From assembly GCA_021323265.1 (NCBI GenBank), contig JAJTCO010000020.1, positions 1 to 64,000 of the forward strand: a DNA stretch of 64,000 nt, written 5' to 3'. Source of the stretch: Pseudoduganella sp. Lineage in GTDB: Bacteria; Pseudomonadota; Gammaproteobacteria; Burkholderiales; Burkholderiaceae_D. Below, one piece after another: positions 29,465 through 40,750 of this stretch. Numbering within the stretch: the first letter of the stretch is position 1; each line of letters opens with the position of its first letter. The position numbers and the translations under genes are program-made. The notes under the pieces are model-generated. The model made no database searches and had not been told where the DNA came from. It saw only the letters and a program-made list of their open reading frames with translations.

Positions 29465-31867
29465 TCAGATTGGCGCGCCGGGCGGGACTTCCGGCATCGC
29501 GCGCAGTTTGACACTGCGCGGGTCGGCCAGGTAGCGCGACACGTGGTCCGCCGCCTGGGTGCGGCTGGAAGCGGTGGTGCCCTTGCCCGGATTCGCCTTG
29601 AGCCACGCCACCAGGCCGCGCAACTGCTGGCGCAGTTCGGCGTCGACATTGGCGTGCAGCTTGCCGCCTTCGAGCGCCTGCAGCAACGCGTCGAGCACTA
29701 CCCAGTTGGCTGCCAGCTGCACCGCGTCGCCGCCAGCCACCTTGCCTGGCACTGGTGCACGCTTCCAGGTACTGGCCAGGACTGCGTCCAGCACTTCGCC
29801 GGTACCGGGCATGCCGGGGTCGCGCGCGTGTTGCCAGTACAGGCGGTTCAGGCGACCCGCATCGAGCAGGAAGCTGGCGCTTTGCGCGGCGCCGGCTTCG
29901 GCCGCCGACAGGGCGTCGAACACCGCCGTCATGCGGGTGCGGAAGTACTCTTTGCTGCGGTCGTAGCCGTAGGACGGCGGCGACAGCTGGTCCAGCAGGC
30001 CGGCCGGCAGCGCCAGGTACTCGGCGCGCAGCGTATTGGCCAGGCGCGCCAGCGCGGCACGCTGGGTGGCGGCCGGCGTGGTCTTGACGCCAGCTGCGGC
30101 GCGGCCGGCGCGGATGTCGGCGCTGGTGGCCGACTCGTATTCGCCGCCGGCCAGCAGGCGGGCCACGGCCTCGCCCTGGTAGCGCTGCAGCAGGTAGACC
30201 GGCACCAGGCGCGCTTCCAATTCGCCGGACTGGCGCTCGTCGGGCAGCACGTCAAGCGAGAAATTGTCCAGCGCGCGGCGGCGAATGGCGCCCAACTGGT
30301 CCCAGGTCTTCAGCGTGTCGGGACCGAAGTCCCACAGCAGGCCGTTGGGATGGGATGCGCCGGGGGCGCGGGCGTCGCTGTCCGAGACATACTCCATGCC
30401 GGCGGCGCGCGCTTCGCTGCGCAGCCTGGCCAACGCCGCCGTTTCGGCCGCGCCGCCGCCGAAGTCGCCGTAAAGGTGTTTGACGACGAACTCATCCCAC
30501 GGGCCGATCCCCACGCCATAGGCGTCCTGCAGGTCGATGGCGCCGTCCGCCCCCAGCTTGAGCACGGGATGCGGATAGTCCATGACGGAGCCGTTGCCGT
30601 GCCGGCTGGCGGCAAAATTATGGGCAATGCCAAGTGTGTGCCCGACCTCGTGGGCGGACAACTGGCGCAGGCGCGCCAGGGCCATTTGCTCGGCCAGCTT
30701 GCGGCGTTCGGCCGGCGCGGCCTTGCCGTACGGTGCCAGCAGCGCTTCGGCGATCAGGATGTCCTGCCGTACCCGCTGCGACCCGAGCGTGACGGCGCCG
30801 CGAATGATCTGGCCGGTGCGCGGGTCGGTGATCGCATTGCCGTAGGACCAGCCACGCGTCGCGCGGTGCACCCAAGTGATCACGTTGTAGCGCACGTCTG
30901 CCGGATCGGCGCCTTCTGGCATCAGTTCGACGCGGAAGCCATCCTTGAAGCCAGCCTTCTCGAAGGCGGCACTCCACCAGCGCGCCCCTTCCAGCAGTGC
31001 GCTGCGGACCGGTTCCTGCGCGCCGCGGTCAAGGTAGTACACGATCGGCTGGCCGCCCTTTTCCAGGCGGTGGCGCACCTGCCAGCGCACATCGAGGCTG
31101 CTCGCAAGCGGCGTGGCGAAATCGTAATAGCCGGTGTCGAAGCCACCGGAGAACGGGTGATAGCGGCGCGGCTTATAGCCGTTGTCCGGCAGCCGCACCA
31201 TCGACACGTGCTGGCGCATGGTCAGGCTGGCAGGATCGGCAGCCACCTGGCGCACGTATTCGCCGCTGCCGGGGCCGGCGAACGTCAGCAGCGCTTCAAG
31301 TTCGATGTTGTCGGGGAAGGCCTTGGCTTCAGCCGGCAGCACGGCGCTGCGCCGTTCGTCGACGCGGTAGCCGCCCTGCTTGGTGTCGGCCAGGCGCTGT
31401 ACCACGCCGTGCTGGTCCGCCAGCAGGAAGCTGGAGAAGTCCACCAGGTGGCGCGGCCCGTCGCTGGCCAGGATGTCGCCCGCCCACAGCACGGCGCCGG
31501 CGAACGACTCGGACACGGCATTGCGTTCGTCCGCGTCGGCAGAGCGGGCCACGAAGCGGGTGTTTTCCTGCACCAGGAACAGGCGGTTGCCGAACTTCTG
31601 GAACCGGACCAGCCGCGCTTCCCCAGCCTGCGCCCGGTCCAGGCCCACATCGTTGGAGCCTAGCGCGTACGGCAAGGAGGTCGTCAGCAGGAATGGCTGG
31701 TCCAGCTCGCGCACGGATAGAAGCACCCGCCCCTTGTCCGCGTCGCGCCACAGCTCGATGAAACCGGGCTGCGACACGAGCGCGCGCGTATGATCGGCAA
31801 ACGTCTTGGGCGCCTCTGCCGCCGTGGCCGGCGCGACGAGGGCAGCCCACAGCAGCAGCGCGCGCAC
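29465..31867 (-). CDS. secreted zinc metalloprotease (DUF5117/DUF4953 type)
   Basis: The 800-residue product has an N-terminal signal peptide (MRALLLWAALVAPATA) and an extended metzincin-like zinc site HEVGHTLGIAHNF near residue 430, together with DUF5117/DUF5118-like N-terminal and DUF4953-like regions. It is predicted periplasmic or exported. It follows a prolyl oligopeptidase gene by 3 nt, so the two secreted peptidases form an operon, probably for peptide use. Specific substrates are unknown. Confidence 0.86.
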   Translation of the reverse strand: MRALLLWAALVAPATAAEAPKTFADHTRALVSQPGFIELWRDADKGRVLLSVRELDQPFLLTTSLPYALGSNDVGLDRAQAGEARLVRFQKFGNRLFLVQENTRFVARSADADERNAVSESFAGAVLWAGDILASDGPRHLVDFSSFLLADQHGVVQRLADTKQGGYRVDERRSAVLPAEAKAFPDNIELEALLTFAGPGSGEYVRQVAADPASLTMRQHVSMVRLPDNGYKPRRYHPFSGGFDTGYYDFATPLASSLDVRWQVRHRLEKGGQPIVYYLDRGAQEPVRSALLEGARWWSAAFEKAGFKDGFRVELMPEGADPADVRYNVITWVHRATRGWSYGNAITDPRTGQIIRGAVTLGSQRVRQDILIAEALLAPYGKAAPAERRKLAEQMALARLRQLSAHEVGHTLGIAHNFAASRHGNGSVMDYPHPVLKLGADGAIDLQDAYGVGIGPWDEFVVKHLYGDFGGGAAETAALARLRSEARAAGMEYVSDSDARAPGASHPNGLLWDFGPDTLKTWDQLGAIRRRALDNFSLDVLPDERQSGELEARLVPVYLLQRYQGEAVARLLAGGEYESATSADIRAGRAAAGVKTTPAATQRAALARLANTLRAEYLALPAGLLDQLSPPSYGYDRSKEYFRTRMTAVFDALSAAEAGAAQSASFLLDAGRLNRLYWQHARDPGMPGTGEVLDAVLASTWKRAPVPGKVAGGDAVQLAANWVVLDALLQALEGGKLHANVDAELRQQLRGLVAWLKANPGKGTTASSRTQAADHVSRYLADPRSVKLRAMPEVPPGAPI

Positions 31868-31870
31868 GGC

Positions 31871-34045
<2,175 letters not shown>

Positions 34046-34136
34046 GTGTCGTCCATAGAGTAGTTATGAATGCGGCAGCGATCATAACGTGGAATGTAGC
34101 AAATAAGTAACTAACCGGACGACCACCGGCCAGCTT

Positions 34137-36512
34137 TTATTCGGCCAAAGCTGGCGCGCGCCAGTTCTCCACCCAGCCCGCCAGTTGGTCGGCCGGCATC
34201 GGGCGGCTCATGAAATAGCCCTGGCCCTGGTCGCAGCCCATCTCCGCCAGGATGTTCCAGGCCGCCTCGCTTTCCACGCCCTCCGCCACCACGCGCAGGC
34301 CCATGTTGTGCCCAAGGTCGATGGTCGAGCGCACGATCTTGGCGTCGCCGACGTCGCTTGCCATGTTCAGGACGAAGGATTTGTCGATCTTCAGTTCATC
34401 GACCGGCAGGCGTTTCAGGTAGGCCAGCGAGGAGTAGCCGGTGCCGAAATCGTCGATCGACAGGTCGCAGCCCATGGCGTGCAGCCGCTCCAGCGTCTGC
34501 TGCGCCCGCACCGGGTCGTCCATGATGGCGCTTTCCGTGATCTCCAGGCAGAATGCGCCGGGCGACACCTGGTGGCGCATGAAGATCTCGCCGAACTTGA
34601 TCGGCAGGTCCGGGTCCAGCAAGTCGCGCGTGGAGAGGTTGACCGAGATCTTCAGGTGCACGCCGCGCATCGCCAGCGCGTGGCACAGTTCTGCCGAGCG
34701 CTCCAGCACCCATTGCGTCAGCACGCGGATAAAGCCGGTCTGTTCGGCGAAAGGGATGAACTGGTCGGGGAAGACGTTGCCGCGCACCGGGTGCTGCCAG
34801 CGCACCAGCGCCTCGGCCCCCACCACCTGGCCGCTGGCAAAGGTGATCTTGGGCTGCATGAACAGGCGCAGCTCGTTGCCTTCCACCGCCTGGCGCAATT
34901 CCGTCAGCAGCGACAGGTTCTGCTGGCTGCCCTTGTCGATCGCTTCGTCATACACCACGGCACCGTCGTTGCGCTGCTTGGCCGTGTACATGGCAATTTC
35001 AGTCTTGCCCAGCAGTTCTTCGCCGTCCACGCCATGCTCGGGGTAGCCGGCAATGCCAATGCCGGCGCCGATGTCGACCATCTGCTCGTCCAGCGACAGC
35101 GGCGATTCCAGCGCCTGCAGGATCTCCGACGCCACCACCATGGCCTGGCCCAGGTCGGAACCGGGCAGCAGCACCGCGAACTCGTCCCCGCCCAGGCGCG
35201 CCACCGCGGCCTGGTGGCGCCGGTTGGCCAGCAATTGCTGCAGGCGGCCCGCCACCTGTTTCAGCAAGGCGTCGCCGAAGCTGTGGCCCAGCACGTCGTT
35301 GACGTGCTTGAAGCGGTCCAGGTCCATCATCAGCACATACACCGAACCGCCGCGCTTCTTCGCTTCCGCCAGTGAGTCGTTCAGCTTGAGGAGGAACTGG
35401 GCGCGGTTGGGCAGGTTGGTCAGCGGGTCCCAGTACGCCAGGCGCTTGACCTCCTGTTCGCGCTTGGCGATACCGTCGCGCATGCTGCCCAGGGCATTGG
35501 CCAGCGCGCCGATCTCGTCGGCGCGGGAGGAGGCGATGTCCACCTTGTAATCGCCCTGCTCCAGGCGCCTGGCGGTATCGGCCAGCTGGCGCAGCGGCTG
35601 CGCGATGCGCTTGGCGGTGAGCACGCTGGCCACGGCGCAAATGACAATGCCGGCCACGGTCAGGCCCAGCAGCCAGCGCTCCAGGCGCGCGTATTCCGCG
35701 GTCGCCTCGTCGATCGAGCGGCCGAGCATGACCACGGCCGCGTGGCCTTCGTCCTCGCCAATGCGCGTCATGCGCACGCCAAAGCGGTCGCCTTCGATGT
35801 CCAGCTCAAAGGCCTCGCCCGGCAAGGAGCCCATGCCCTGCAGCTGCGGCATGATGGCGCCGATCGCGGTCGGCGGCCAGCTGGCGGCAACCGGCAGCCA
35901 GTGGCCCTTGGCGTCGCGCGTCAGCAGCAGGGTCTGTAGCGCCGTGGTCTCGCGCATGTCGCGCGCCAGGCGCTCGTCCAGGGGGAAGGCCATCACCACG
36001 AAACCGATGGTGACGGGCGCTTTCACCGGCACCACGACAATCTGGTACGGCAGGCGTTCCACGATGGCCACGCCGTTGGCGCCGTCGGCCGCTTCGGCCT
36101 TGTCCAGCATGCTGGCCACCATGTGTTCCAGGCCCGCCGCCTGCGCGTCGCTGGTCGAGGCAACCACCTTGCGCTCGGCGCTGACAAGCATCGTCATCGA
36201 CGCCTTGATGCGGCGCCCGTGGTTGGCCAGGGCCGATTCGATCGTGGCGCGGTCGCCTTCGTCGGTGTTGCCGATGGCCGCCAGGAAGCCGGCGTCGCGC
36301 GACAGCAGCCGCGCGCCATTGCGCAGGTTCTGCGCATTCTGTTCCATCAGGCGCGCGAACACCTTGCTGCCGTTGACCAGCTCGGCGGCAATGGCGGTAC
36401 GCGCATTGCTGTCGATGCCGCGCTGGATCACGGCCAGCCCCACCAGCTGCACCACGATCAGCAGCACGAGGAACAGTGTGACGATGCGGCTTTCTAGGCT
36501 GCGGAAGCGCAT
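34137..36512 (-). CDS. membrane CACHE-HAMP-GGDEF-EAL c-di-GMP protein
   Basis: The 791-residue protein has a first helix at about 10-30, a periplasmic double-CACHE-like domain (about 31-280), a second helix, HAMP (IAQPLRQLADTARRLEQGDYKV), then GGDEF and EAL domains. Both active sites look intact: RLGGDEFAVLLPG for cyclase, and [20 protein letters not shown] and IDDFGTGYSSL for phosphodiesterase. Net activity cannot be told from sequence. It starts 4 nt after a cupredoxin-like periplasmic gene, so signals from that protein may control it. Confidence 0.92.
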   Translation of the reverse strand: MRFRSLESRIVTLFLVLLIVVQLVGLAVIQRGIDSNARTAIAAELVNGSKVFARLMEQNAQNLRNGARLLSRDAGFLAAIGNTDEGDRATIESALANHGRRIKASMTMLVSAERKVVASTSDAQAAGLEHMVASMLDKAEAADGANGVAIVERLPYQIVVVPVKAPVTIGFVVMAFPLDERLARDMRETTALQTLLLTRDAKGHWLPVAASWPPTAIGAIMPQLQGMGSLPGEAFELDIEGDRFGVRMTRIGEDEGHAAVVMLGRSIDEATAEYARLERWLLGLTVAGIVICAVASVLTAKRIAQPLRQLADTARRLEQGDYKVDIASSRADEIGALANALGSMRDGIAKREQEVKRLAYWDPLTNLPNRAQFLLKLNDSLAEAKKRGGSVYVLMMDLDRFKHVNDVLGHSFGDALLKQVAGRLQQLLANRRHQAAVARLGGDEFAVLLPGSDLGQAMVVASEILQALESPLSLDEQMVDIGAGIGIAGYPEHGVDGEELLGKTEIAMYTAKQRNDGAVVYDEAIDKGSQQNLSLLTELRQAVEGNELRLFMQPKITFASGQVVGAEALVRWQHPVRGNVFPDQFIPFAEQTGFIRVLTQWVLERSAELCHALAMRGVHLKISVNLSTRDLLDPDLPIKFGEIFMRHQVSPGAFCLEITESAIMDDPVRAQQTLERLHAMGCDLSIDDFGTGYSSLAYLKRLPVDELKIDKSFVLNMASDVGDAKIVRSTIDLGHNMGLRVVAEGVESEAAWNILAEMGCDQGQGYFMSRPMPADQLAGWVENWRAPALAE

Positions 36513-36516
36513 GGCG

Positions 36517-37152
36517 TCAGTACAGCGGCGTGTCCGGGTCGGCAGGCGGCGGCTTCAGCGTCATCCTGAAGCTGGCGCTGGCGGTGCCGTCGGCCAGGCG
36601 CACGGGCTGCTCGAGCGCGTTGCCGCCGGCCACGCCCGGATGCCAGGCCTTGAGCACATACTTGCCGGCGGGAGCTTCCAGCGCCACGCTGCCGCCGGCG
36701 TCAGTCTTGCCGAAATAGGGGGTATCGACAATGCGCACATAGGCGATCATCTTGTCGTGGATGTTGCAGCCCAGTACCACGGTGCCGGGCTTTTCGAAGG
36801 TTTGCGGTTCCGCCGTCGTGCCGGTGTAGAGCTTCTGGTCGAACTTGTGCGGCGCCGAGAACGAATAGATGTGGTGCCGCACCTTGTCGTTGTTCGGGAA
36901 GTAGATCTTGCTGCCGGTCTGGATCACCGTCACCAGGGGCAGGAACTTCAAGCCCTTCTGGCTGATCTCACCCGGCTTGAGCGCCTTGGGCAGTTGCTGC
37001 GGGCCATCGGCCTCCAGGTACACCACGGCATCGGCCACCGGCTTGCCGCCGGCATCGAGCACCTGCACGCTGATGCCACCCGCGGCTGCCGCGCTGCCGG
37101 CAAGGAAAAAGGCCGTCACTGCGGCGGCACGGGAAATGAACGGGCTCGGCAT
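36517..37152 (-). CDS. periplasmic cupredoxin-like (methylamine utilization-type) protein
   Basis: The 211-residue product has a signal peptide ending GSAAAA and a cupredoxin-like domain. His in VRHHIYSFS, Cys and His in LGCNIHDKM and the Met that follows are in the order of type 1 copper ligands. A carboxypeptidase-regulatory-like beta domain (GSVALEAPAGKYVLKAWHPG) is at the C-terminus. I chose the ATG at 37152 because it begins the signal peptide. It lies 4 nt upstream of the GGDEF/EAL gene. Annotated relatives are often called methylamine utilization protein; there are no methylamine genes here. Confidence 0.8.
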   Translation of the reverse strand: MPSPFISRAAAVTAFFLAGSAAAAGGISVQVLDAGGKPVADAVVYLEADGPQQLPKALKPGEISQKGLKFLPLVTVIQTGSKIYFPNNDKVRHHIYSFSAPHKFDQKLYTGTTAEPQTFEKPGTVVLGCNIHDKMIAYVRIVDTPYFGKTDAGGSVALEAPAGKYVLKAWHPGVAGGNALEQPVRLADGTASASFRMTLKPPPADPDTPLY

Positions 37153-37247
37153 CGTACTCTGTCGTGGAGGTGGAAGCCTATTGTAGCGCCAAAAATGTGT
37201 TTCCAGCATTCATCATGTTGTCACATTAGTGCTACACAATCACGGCG

Positions 37248-39116
37248 TTGTCCACCTTCCGTCTGCCCGCCGTGAGCCCCTCTGCCACCTTGCCGCACAA
37301 TGTGACCTACCTGCGCCCTGCCCCGGACGAGTTGCTGGGCCAGCACTTGCTCGACATCATCCAGCGGCGCCAGTTGCACGCCCTGTTCCAGCCCATCGTC
37401 CACATGCAAAGCGGCGAGATCATCGCTTACGAAGGCTTGATCCGGGGGCCGTCGGACAGCCCGCTGCATTCTCCGCTGAACCTGTTCCGCGTCGCGCGCG
37501 CCAACCACCTGGCGCGCGAAGTGGAATACCTGTGCCGGCGCATCGTGCTGGAACGCTTCGCCGAGCTGAATCTGCCGGGCAAGCTGTTCCTCAATGTCAG
37601 CCCCGAGTCGCTGGTGCGCCAGCCGAACGGGGTGCAGGGCGAAACCCTGGGCTACATCCACGAGTTCGGCATCAATCCCGCCAACGTCATCATCGAGCTG
37701 ACGGAGAACCAGCCCACCTACGACTACGAACTCATGCGCGAAGCGGTGCTGCATTACCGCAACATGGGCTTCCAGATCGCCATCGACGACCTGGGCGAAG
37801 GCTTCTCCAGCCTGCGCCTGTGGTCGGAGCTGCGCCCGGAGTTCGTCAAGATCGACATGCACTTCATCCAGGGCATCGACCACGACCCGGTGAAACTGCA
37901 ATTCGTGCGCTCGATCCAGGAAATCGCGGACAAGTCGAACACCCTGGTCATCGCCGAAGGCATCGAGAAGGCGGCCGAGCTGCTGGTGCTGCGCGACCTG
38001 GGCATCGCCTTCGGCCAGGGCTATCACCTGGGGCGTCCGCACGCCTTGCCAGCCAAGGCCCTGCCGGCGGAAGTGGTCAAGGTACTGGGCCGCAACGGCG
38101 TCGCCGTGTACCCCCAGCGCGCCACCGAGCGCAACGCCGTCAGCATCCGCAAGCTGCTGCACGAGGTCGCTGCCGTGCCGCCCAGCATGATCAACAATGA
38201 AGTCTACGAAATCTTCCTGGCCGACCCCAAGCTGATGATCATCCCGGTGGTCGACGCCGGCCAGCCGCTGGGACTGATTTCGCGCTTCGAGATGATCGAC
38301 CACTTCGCCCGCCCCTACCAGCGCGAACTGTACGGCAAGAAGCCATGCACCATCTTCATGGACGCCAAGCCGATCATTGCCGACGCCGGCTCCAGCCTGC
38401 AGGACCTGTCCTGCCGCATGGCCGAGTCGGACGCGCACCACCTGTTCAACGGCTTCATCATCACTGAAGACGGCCGCTACAGCGGCATGGGCACGGGGCA
38501 CGACCTGATGCGCGAGATCACGCAGATGCAGATCACGGCGGCACGCTATGCCAACCCGCTGACGCAGTTGCCGGGCAATGTGCCGATCAACGAGCACATC
38601 GACCGCTTGCTGGAGAGCCAGACCCGGTTCTGGGTCTGCTACGTGGACCTGGACCACTTCAAACCCTTCAACGACGTCTACGGCTACCGGCGCGGCGACG
38701 ACGTCATCCAGCTCACCGGCAACATCCTGTCCAAGCACAGCGACCATGGCCGCGACTTCGTCGGGCATATCGGCGGCGACGATTTCGTCATCCTGTTCCA
38801 GAGCGAGGATTGGGAGGTGCGCTGCCAGGCCATGCTCGAAGATTTCTCCAACGCAATAGCTGACTTCTACAGCAACGAGGACCGCGAACGGGGCGGCTAT
38901 ATCAGCGAGGACCGCCAGGGCAAGAAGGTCTTCTATTCGCTGATGAGCCTGTCCGCCGGGGTGATCCGCGTCGAGCCGCAGCAGTTCTATTCGCACCACC
39001 AGATCGCGGCGCGCGCGGCTGATGCAAAGAAACAAGCAAAAAAGATACACGGAAACAGTCTTTTCCTTGATCGCAGGATGCAATCGGCCGAAGCGTCGCC
39101 TATATTGAATGCATGA
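37248..39116 (+). CDS. EAL-CBS-GGDEF c-di-GMP protein
   Basis: The 622-residue soluble protein has an N-terminal EAL domain, a CBS-pair region (about 300-420) and a C-terminal GGDEF domain. The EAL motif reads AYEGLIRGP and the later loop DDLGEGFSSL, both altered from the usual EAL and DDFGTG. The GGDEF signature reads IGGDDFVIL. Activity is therefore uncertain, and the CBS pair may bind adenine nucleotides. The TTG start at 37248 has no clear ribosome site; GTG at 37272 is an alternative. Its stop overlaps the next gene by 4 nt. Confidence 0.88.
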   Translation: MSTFRLPAVSPSATLPHNVTYLRPAPDELLGQHLLDIIQRRQLHALFQPIVHMQSGEIIAYEGLIRGPSDSPLHSPLNLFRVARANHLAREVEYLCRRIVLERFAELNLPGKLFLNVSPESLVRQPNGVQGETLGYIHEFGINPANVIIELTENQPTYDYELMREAVLHYRNMGFQIAIDDLGEGFSSLRLWSELRPEFVKIDMHFIQGIDHDPVKLQFVRSIQEIADKSNTLVIAEGIEKAAELLVLRDLGIAFGQGYHLGRPHALPAKALPAEVVKVLGRNGVAVYPQRATERNAVSIRKLLHEVAAVPPSMINNEVYEIFLADPKLMIIPVVDAGQPLGLISRFEMIDHFARPYQRELYGKKPCTIFMDAKPIIADAGSSLQDLSCRMAESDAHHLFNGFIITEDGRYSGMGTGHDLMREITQMQITAARYANPLTQLPGNVPINEHIDRLLESQTRFWVCYVDLDHFKPFNDVYGYRRGDDVIQLTGNILSKHSDHGRDFVGHIGGDDFVILFQSEDWEVRCQAMLEDFSNAIADFYSNEDRERGGYISEDRQGKKVFYSLMSLSAGVIRVEPQQFYSHHQIAARAADAKKQAKKIHGNSLFLDRRMQSAEASPILNA

Positions 39117-39679
39117 GCCCCTTCCTCTACAGCCTGTGCCAGAAGCCGGTCGTCGGCATCGCCATGATGGCTGCATCGCTGTGCGAGTTCCCGCCGCTGG
39201 TGAAGGACGCCTCCATGAAGCTTGACGCCGCCGGCAGCGTGGTGGCGGTCGACGTCACCGTGCCGGTGGACCTGCGCTATACGCTGCTGCTGGAAATGAG
39301 CAATCCCGCCGGCGAATCGCTCAGCAAGCAGGAGGTGGGCATCCTGGGCGACCGTCGCCTGGAGCACTGCAACGACGGCATCGACCTGGCCAAGGTGTCG
39401 CCCAAGGAACGCGCCGCCTACGGGCGCGCCATGCCGTTCAAGGTGGAAGTGCGGCGCAAGTCGGACAATATGCTGGTGCACTCGCGCCTGGTCAACACCA
39501 TGTGCGTGGCCAGCAAATGGGCCAACCAGCGCTCGCGCAGCCTGGGCAATATTGCCCTGGTGCGGGGAACGTACAGCCTGCGCGTGGAAAATGTCGCGGC
39601 GCAGGCCGGCTTGGAGCGCCTGAGCGCCACCGTGCAGCTGGCGCCCGGCACCGACAAGCCACTGACCGCGCAGCGCTAG
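39113..39679 (+). CDS. hypothetical protein, possibly exported
   Basis: I do not recognise this 188-residue protein. It has a moderately hydrophobic N-terminus and a Cys at 24 that does not fit a standard lipobox, then a beta-rich domain with repeated charged turns (VTVPVDLRYTLLLEMSNP, VRRKSDNMLVHSRLVN, GTYSLRVENVAAQAG). Its ATG overlaps the stop of the EAL-CBS-GGDEF gene by 4 nt, so translation is coupled. It converges on the Sel1-repeat gene with a 24-nt gap. Confidence 0.75.
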   Translation: MSPFLYSLCQKPVVGIAMMAASLCEFPPLVKDASMKLDAAGSVVAVDVTVPVDLRYTLLLEMSNPAGESLSKQEVGILGDRRLEHCNDGIDLAKVSPKERAAYGRAMPFKVEVRRKSDNMLVHSRLVNTMCVASKWANQRSRSLGNIALVRGTYSLRVENVAAQAGLERLSATVQLAPGTDKPLTAQR

Positions 39680-39703
39680 TCTCTTCCACGCAGGGGCACG
39701 GCG

Positions 39704-40675
39704 TCAGCGCGGGCTGCTGCGAACGGCGCGATGGTGCGGGCGGAGACGGAGCGTTTCATTAAAGTCGACGCCGCCATGGAATTGCTCGTCAGGCAATGCT
39801 GCCTCGTGTACACCGCCGCGCAAGCCTTCCAGGTTATGCCGCGCCAGCACATGGCCCTGCGCCGCCGCCTTGCGGTACCAGTGCAGGGCCTGTGCCGCGT
39901 CCTGCGGCACGCCCTGCCCCGTCGCGTACAGCACCCCCAGATTGTTCTGGGCGGCGGCGTCGCCCTGCTCGGCGGCGCTGCGGTACCAGTGCACGGCCCG
40001 CGTCAAGTCACGCGCCACGCCATCGCCCCCGGCGTACAGCACGCCCACGCTGAACTGGGCCTGGGCCGACCCGCCTTCGGCGGCAAGGCTGTACCACACC
40101 AGGGCTTGCGCCGTGTCGCGCGCCACCCCGGTGCCGTGCGCGAACATGCTGCCCAGCAGGCACTGGGCGTGCACCTCGCCGCGCACGGCCGCCTTGCGCA
40201 GCCAGGCCAGGGCCCGCTCGCAGTCGGGCGGCACGCCGCGCCCATTCAGGTACGCTTCGCCCAGCAGGGCCTGGGCGCTGGGCATGCCCTGTTCGGCGGC
40301 CCGGCTGAACCAGCGCACGGCCAATTCCTCGTCCAGGGGAACGCCGCGGCCGCGCCGGTACATCTGGCCCAGGTTCTGCTGCGCGGCAGGGTCGCCCTGG
40401 CGCGCGGCACGGCGGAACCAGTACACCGCTTCCACATCGCTGCAGGCCGTGCCGCAGCCGCGGTAGTACATGGCGCCCAGCTGGTTCTGGGCAAAGGCCA
40501 AGCCCTGCAGGGCGGCCATGCGCATCCAGCCGAAGGCCTGGCGCAGGTCGCACTCGACGCCCTGGCCGCTCTTGTAGAGAAGCGCCAGGTTGAACTGGGC
40601 GTAGGGATCTCCCCGCTGGGCGGGGCCAAGGAACCACCGGAAGATGCGCTCCCGGTCTGCCAGACGTTTGCCCAT
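39704..40675 (-). CDS. Sel1-repeat (TPR-like) protein
   Basis: The 323-residue product is built of seven full Sel1-like repeats of 36 residues and a partial eighth. Each has the pattern A-x-x-x-L-G-x-x-Y/M-x-x-G-x-G-V followed by A-x-x-W-(Y/F)-x-x-A-A-x-x-G. Such proteins form solenoids that bind other proteins, often in envelope stress or signalling. There is no signal peptide. An FNR-type box and TATACT promoter lie just upstream, suggesting control by oxygen. Confidence 0.9.
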   Translation of the reverse strand: MGKRLADRERIFRWFLGPAQRGDPYAQFNLALLYKSGQGVECDLRQAFGWMRMAALQGLAFAQNQLGAMYYRGCGTACSDVEAVYWFRRAARQGDPAAQQNLGQMYRRGRGVPLDEELAVRWFSRAAEQGMPSAQALLGEAYLNGRGVPPDCERALAWLRKAAVRGEVHAQCLLGSMFAHGTGVARDTAQALVWYSLAAEGGSAQAQFSVGVLYAGGDGVARDLTRAVHWYRSAAEQGDAAAQNNLGVLYATGQGVPQDAAQALHWYRKAAAQGHVLARHNLEGLRGGVHEAALPDEQFHGGVDFNETLRLRPHHRAVRSSPR

Positions 40676-40701
40676 CGCCGCCTCCCATGCTTCAGATTGT
40701 T

Positions 40702-40748
40702 ATCTAAAGTATAAGAAGCGGTTCCGGGCCGCCTTTGATTTAGCTCAA
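40702..40748 (-). promoter_or_regulatory. FNR-type class II promoter upstream of the Sel1 gene
   Basis: TTGAT-TTAG-CTCAA at 40735-40748 matches the FNR/CRP-family box in nine of ten positions. On the minus strand a TATACT -10 (40709-40714) puts the predicted start at 40702, with the box centred near -39.5. FNR class II promoters have the box near -41.5. The gene starts 27 nt further on. The window encodes an FNR protein. Confidence 0.6.
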
Positions 40749-40750
40749 GC

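Noticed and set aside
28103-31663. 1186-residue plus-strand open frame opposite MFS and metalloprotease genes
   Set aside because: His/Gln/Arg-rich shadow frame; opposite genes carry clear motifs.
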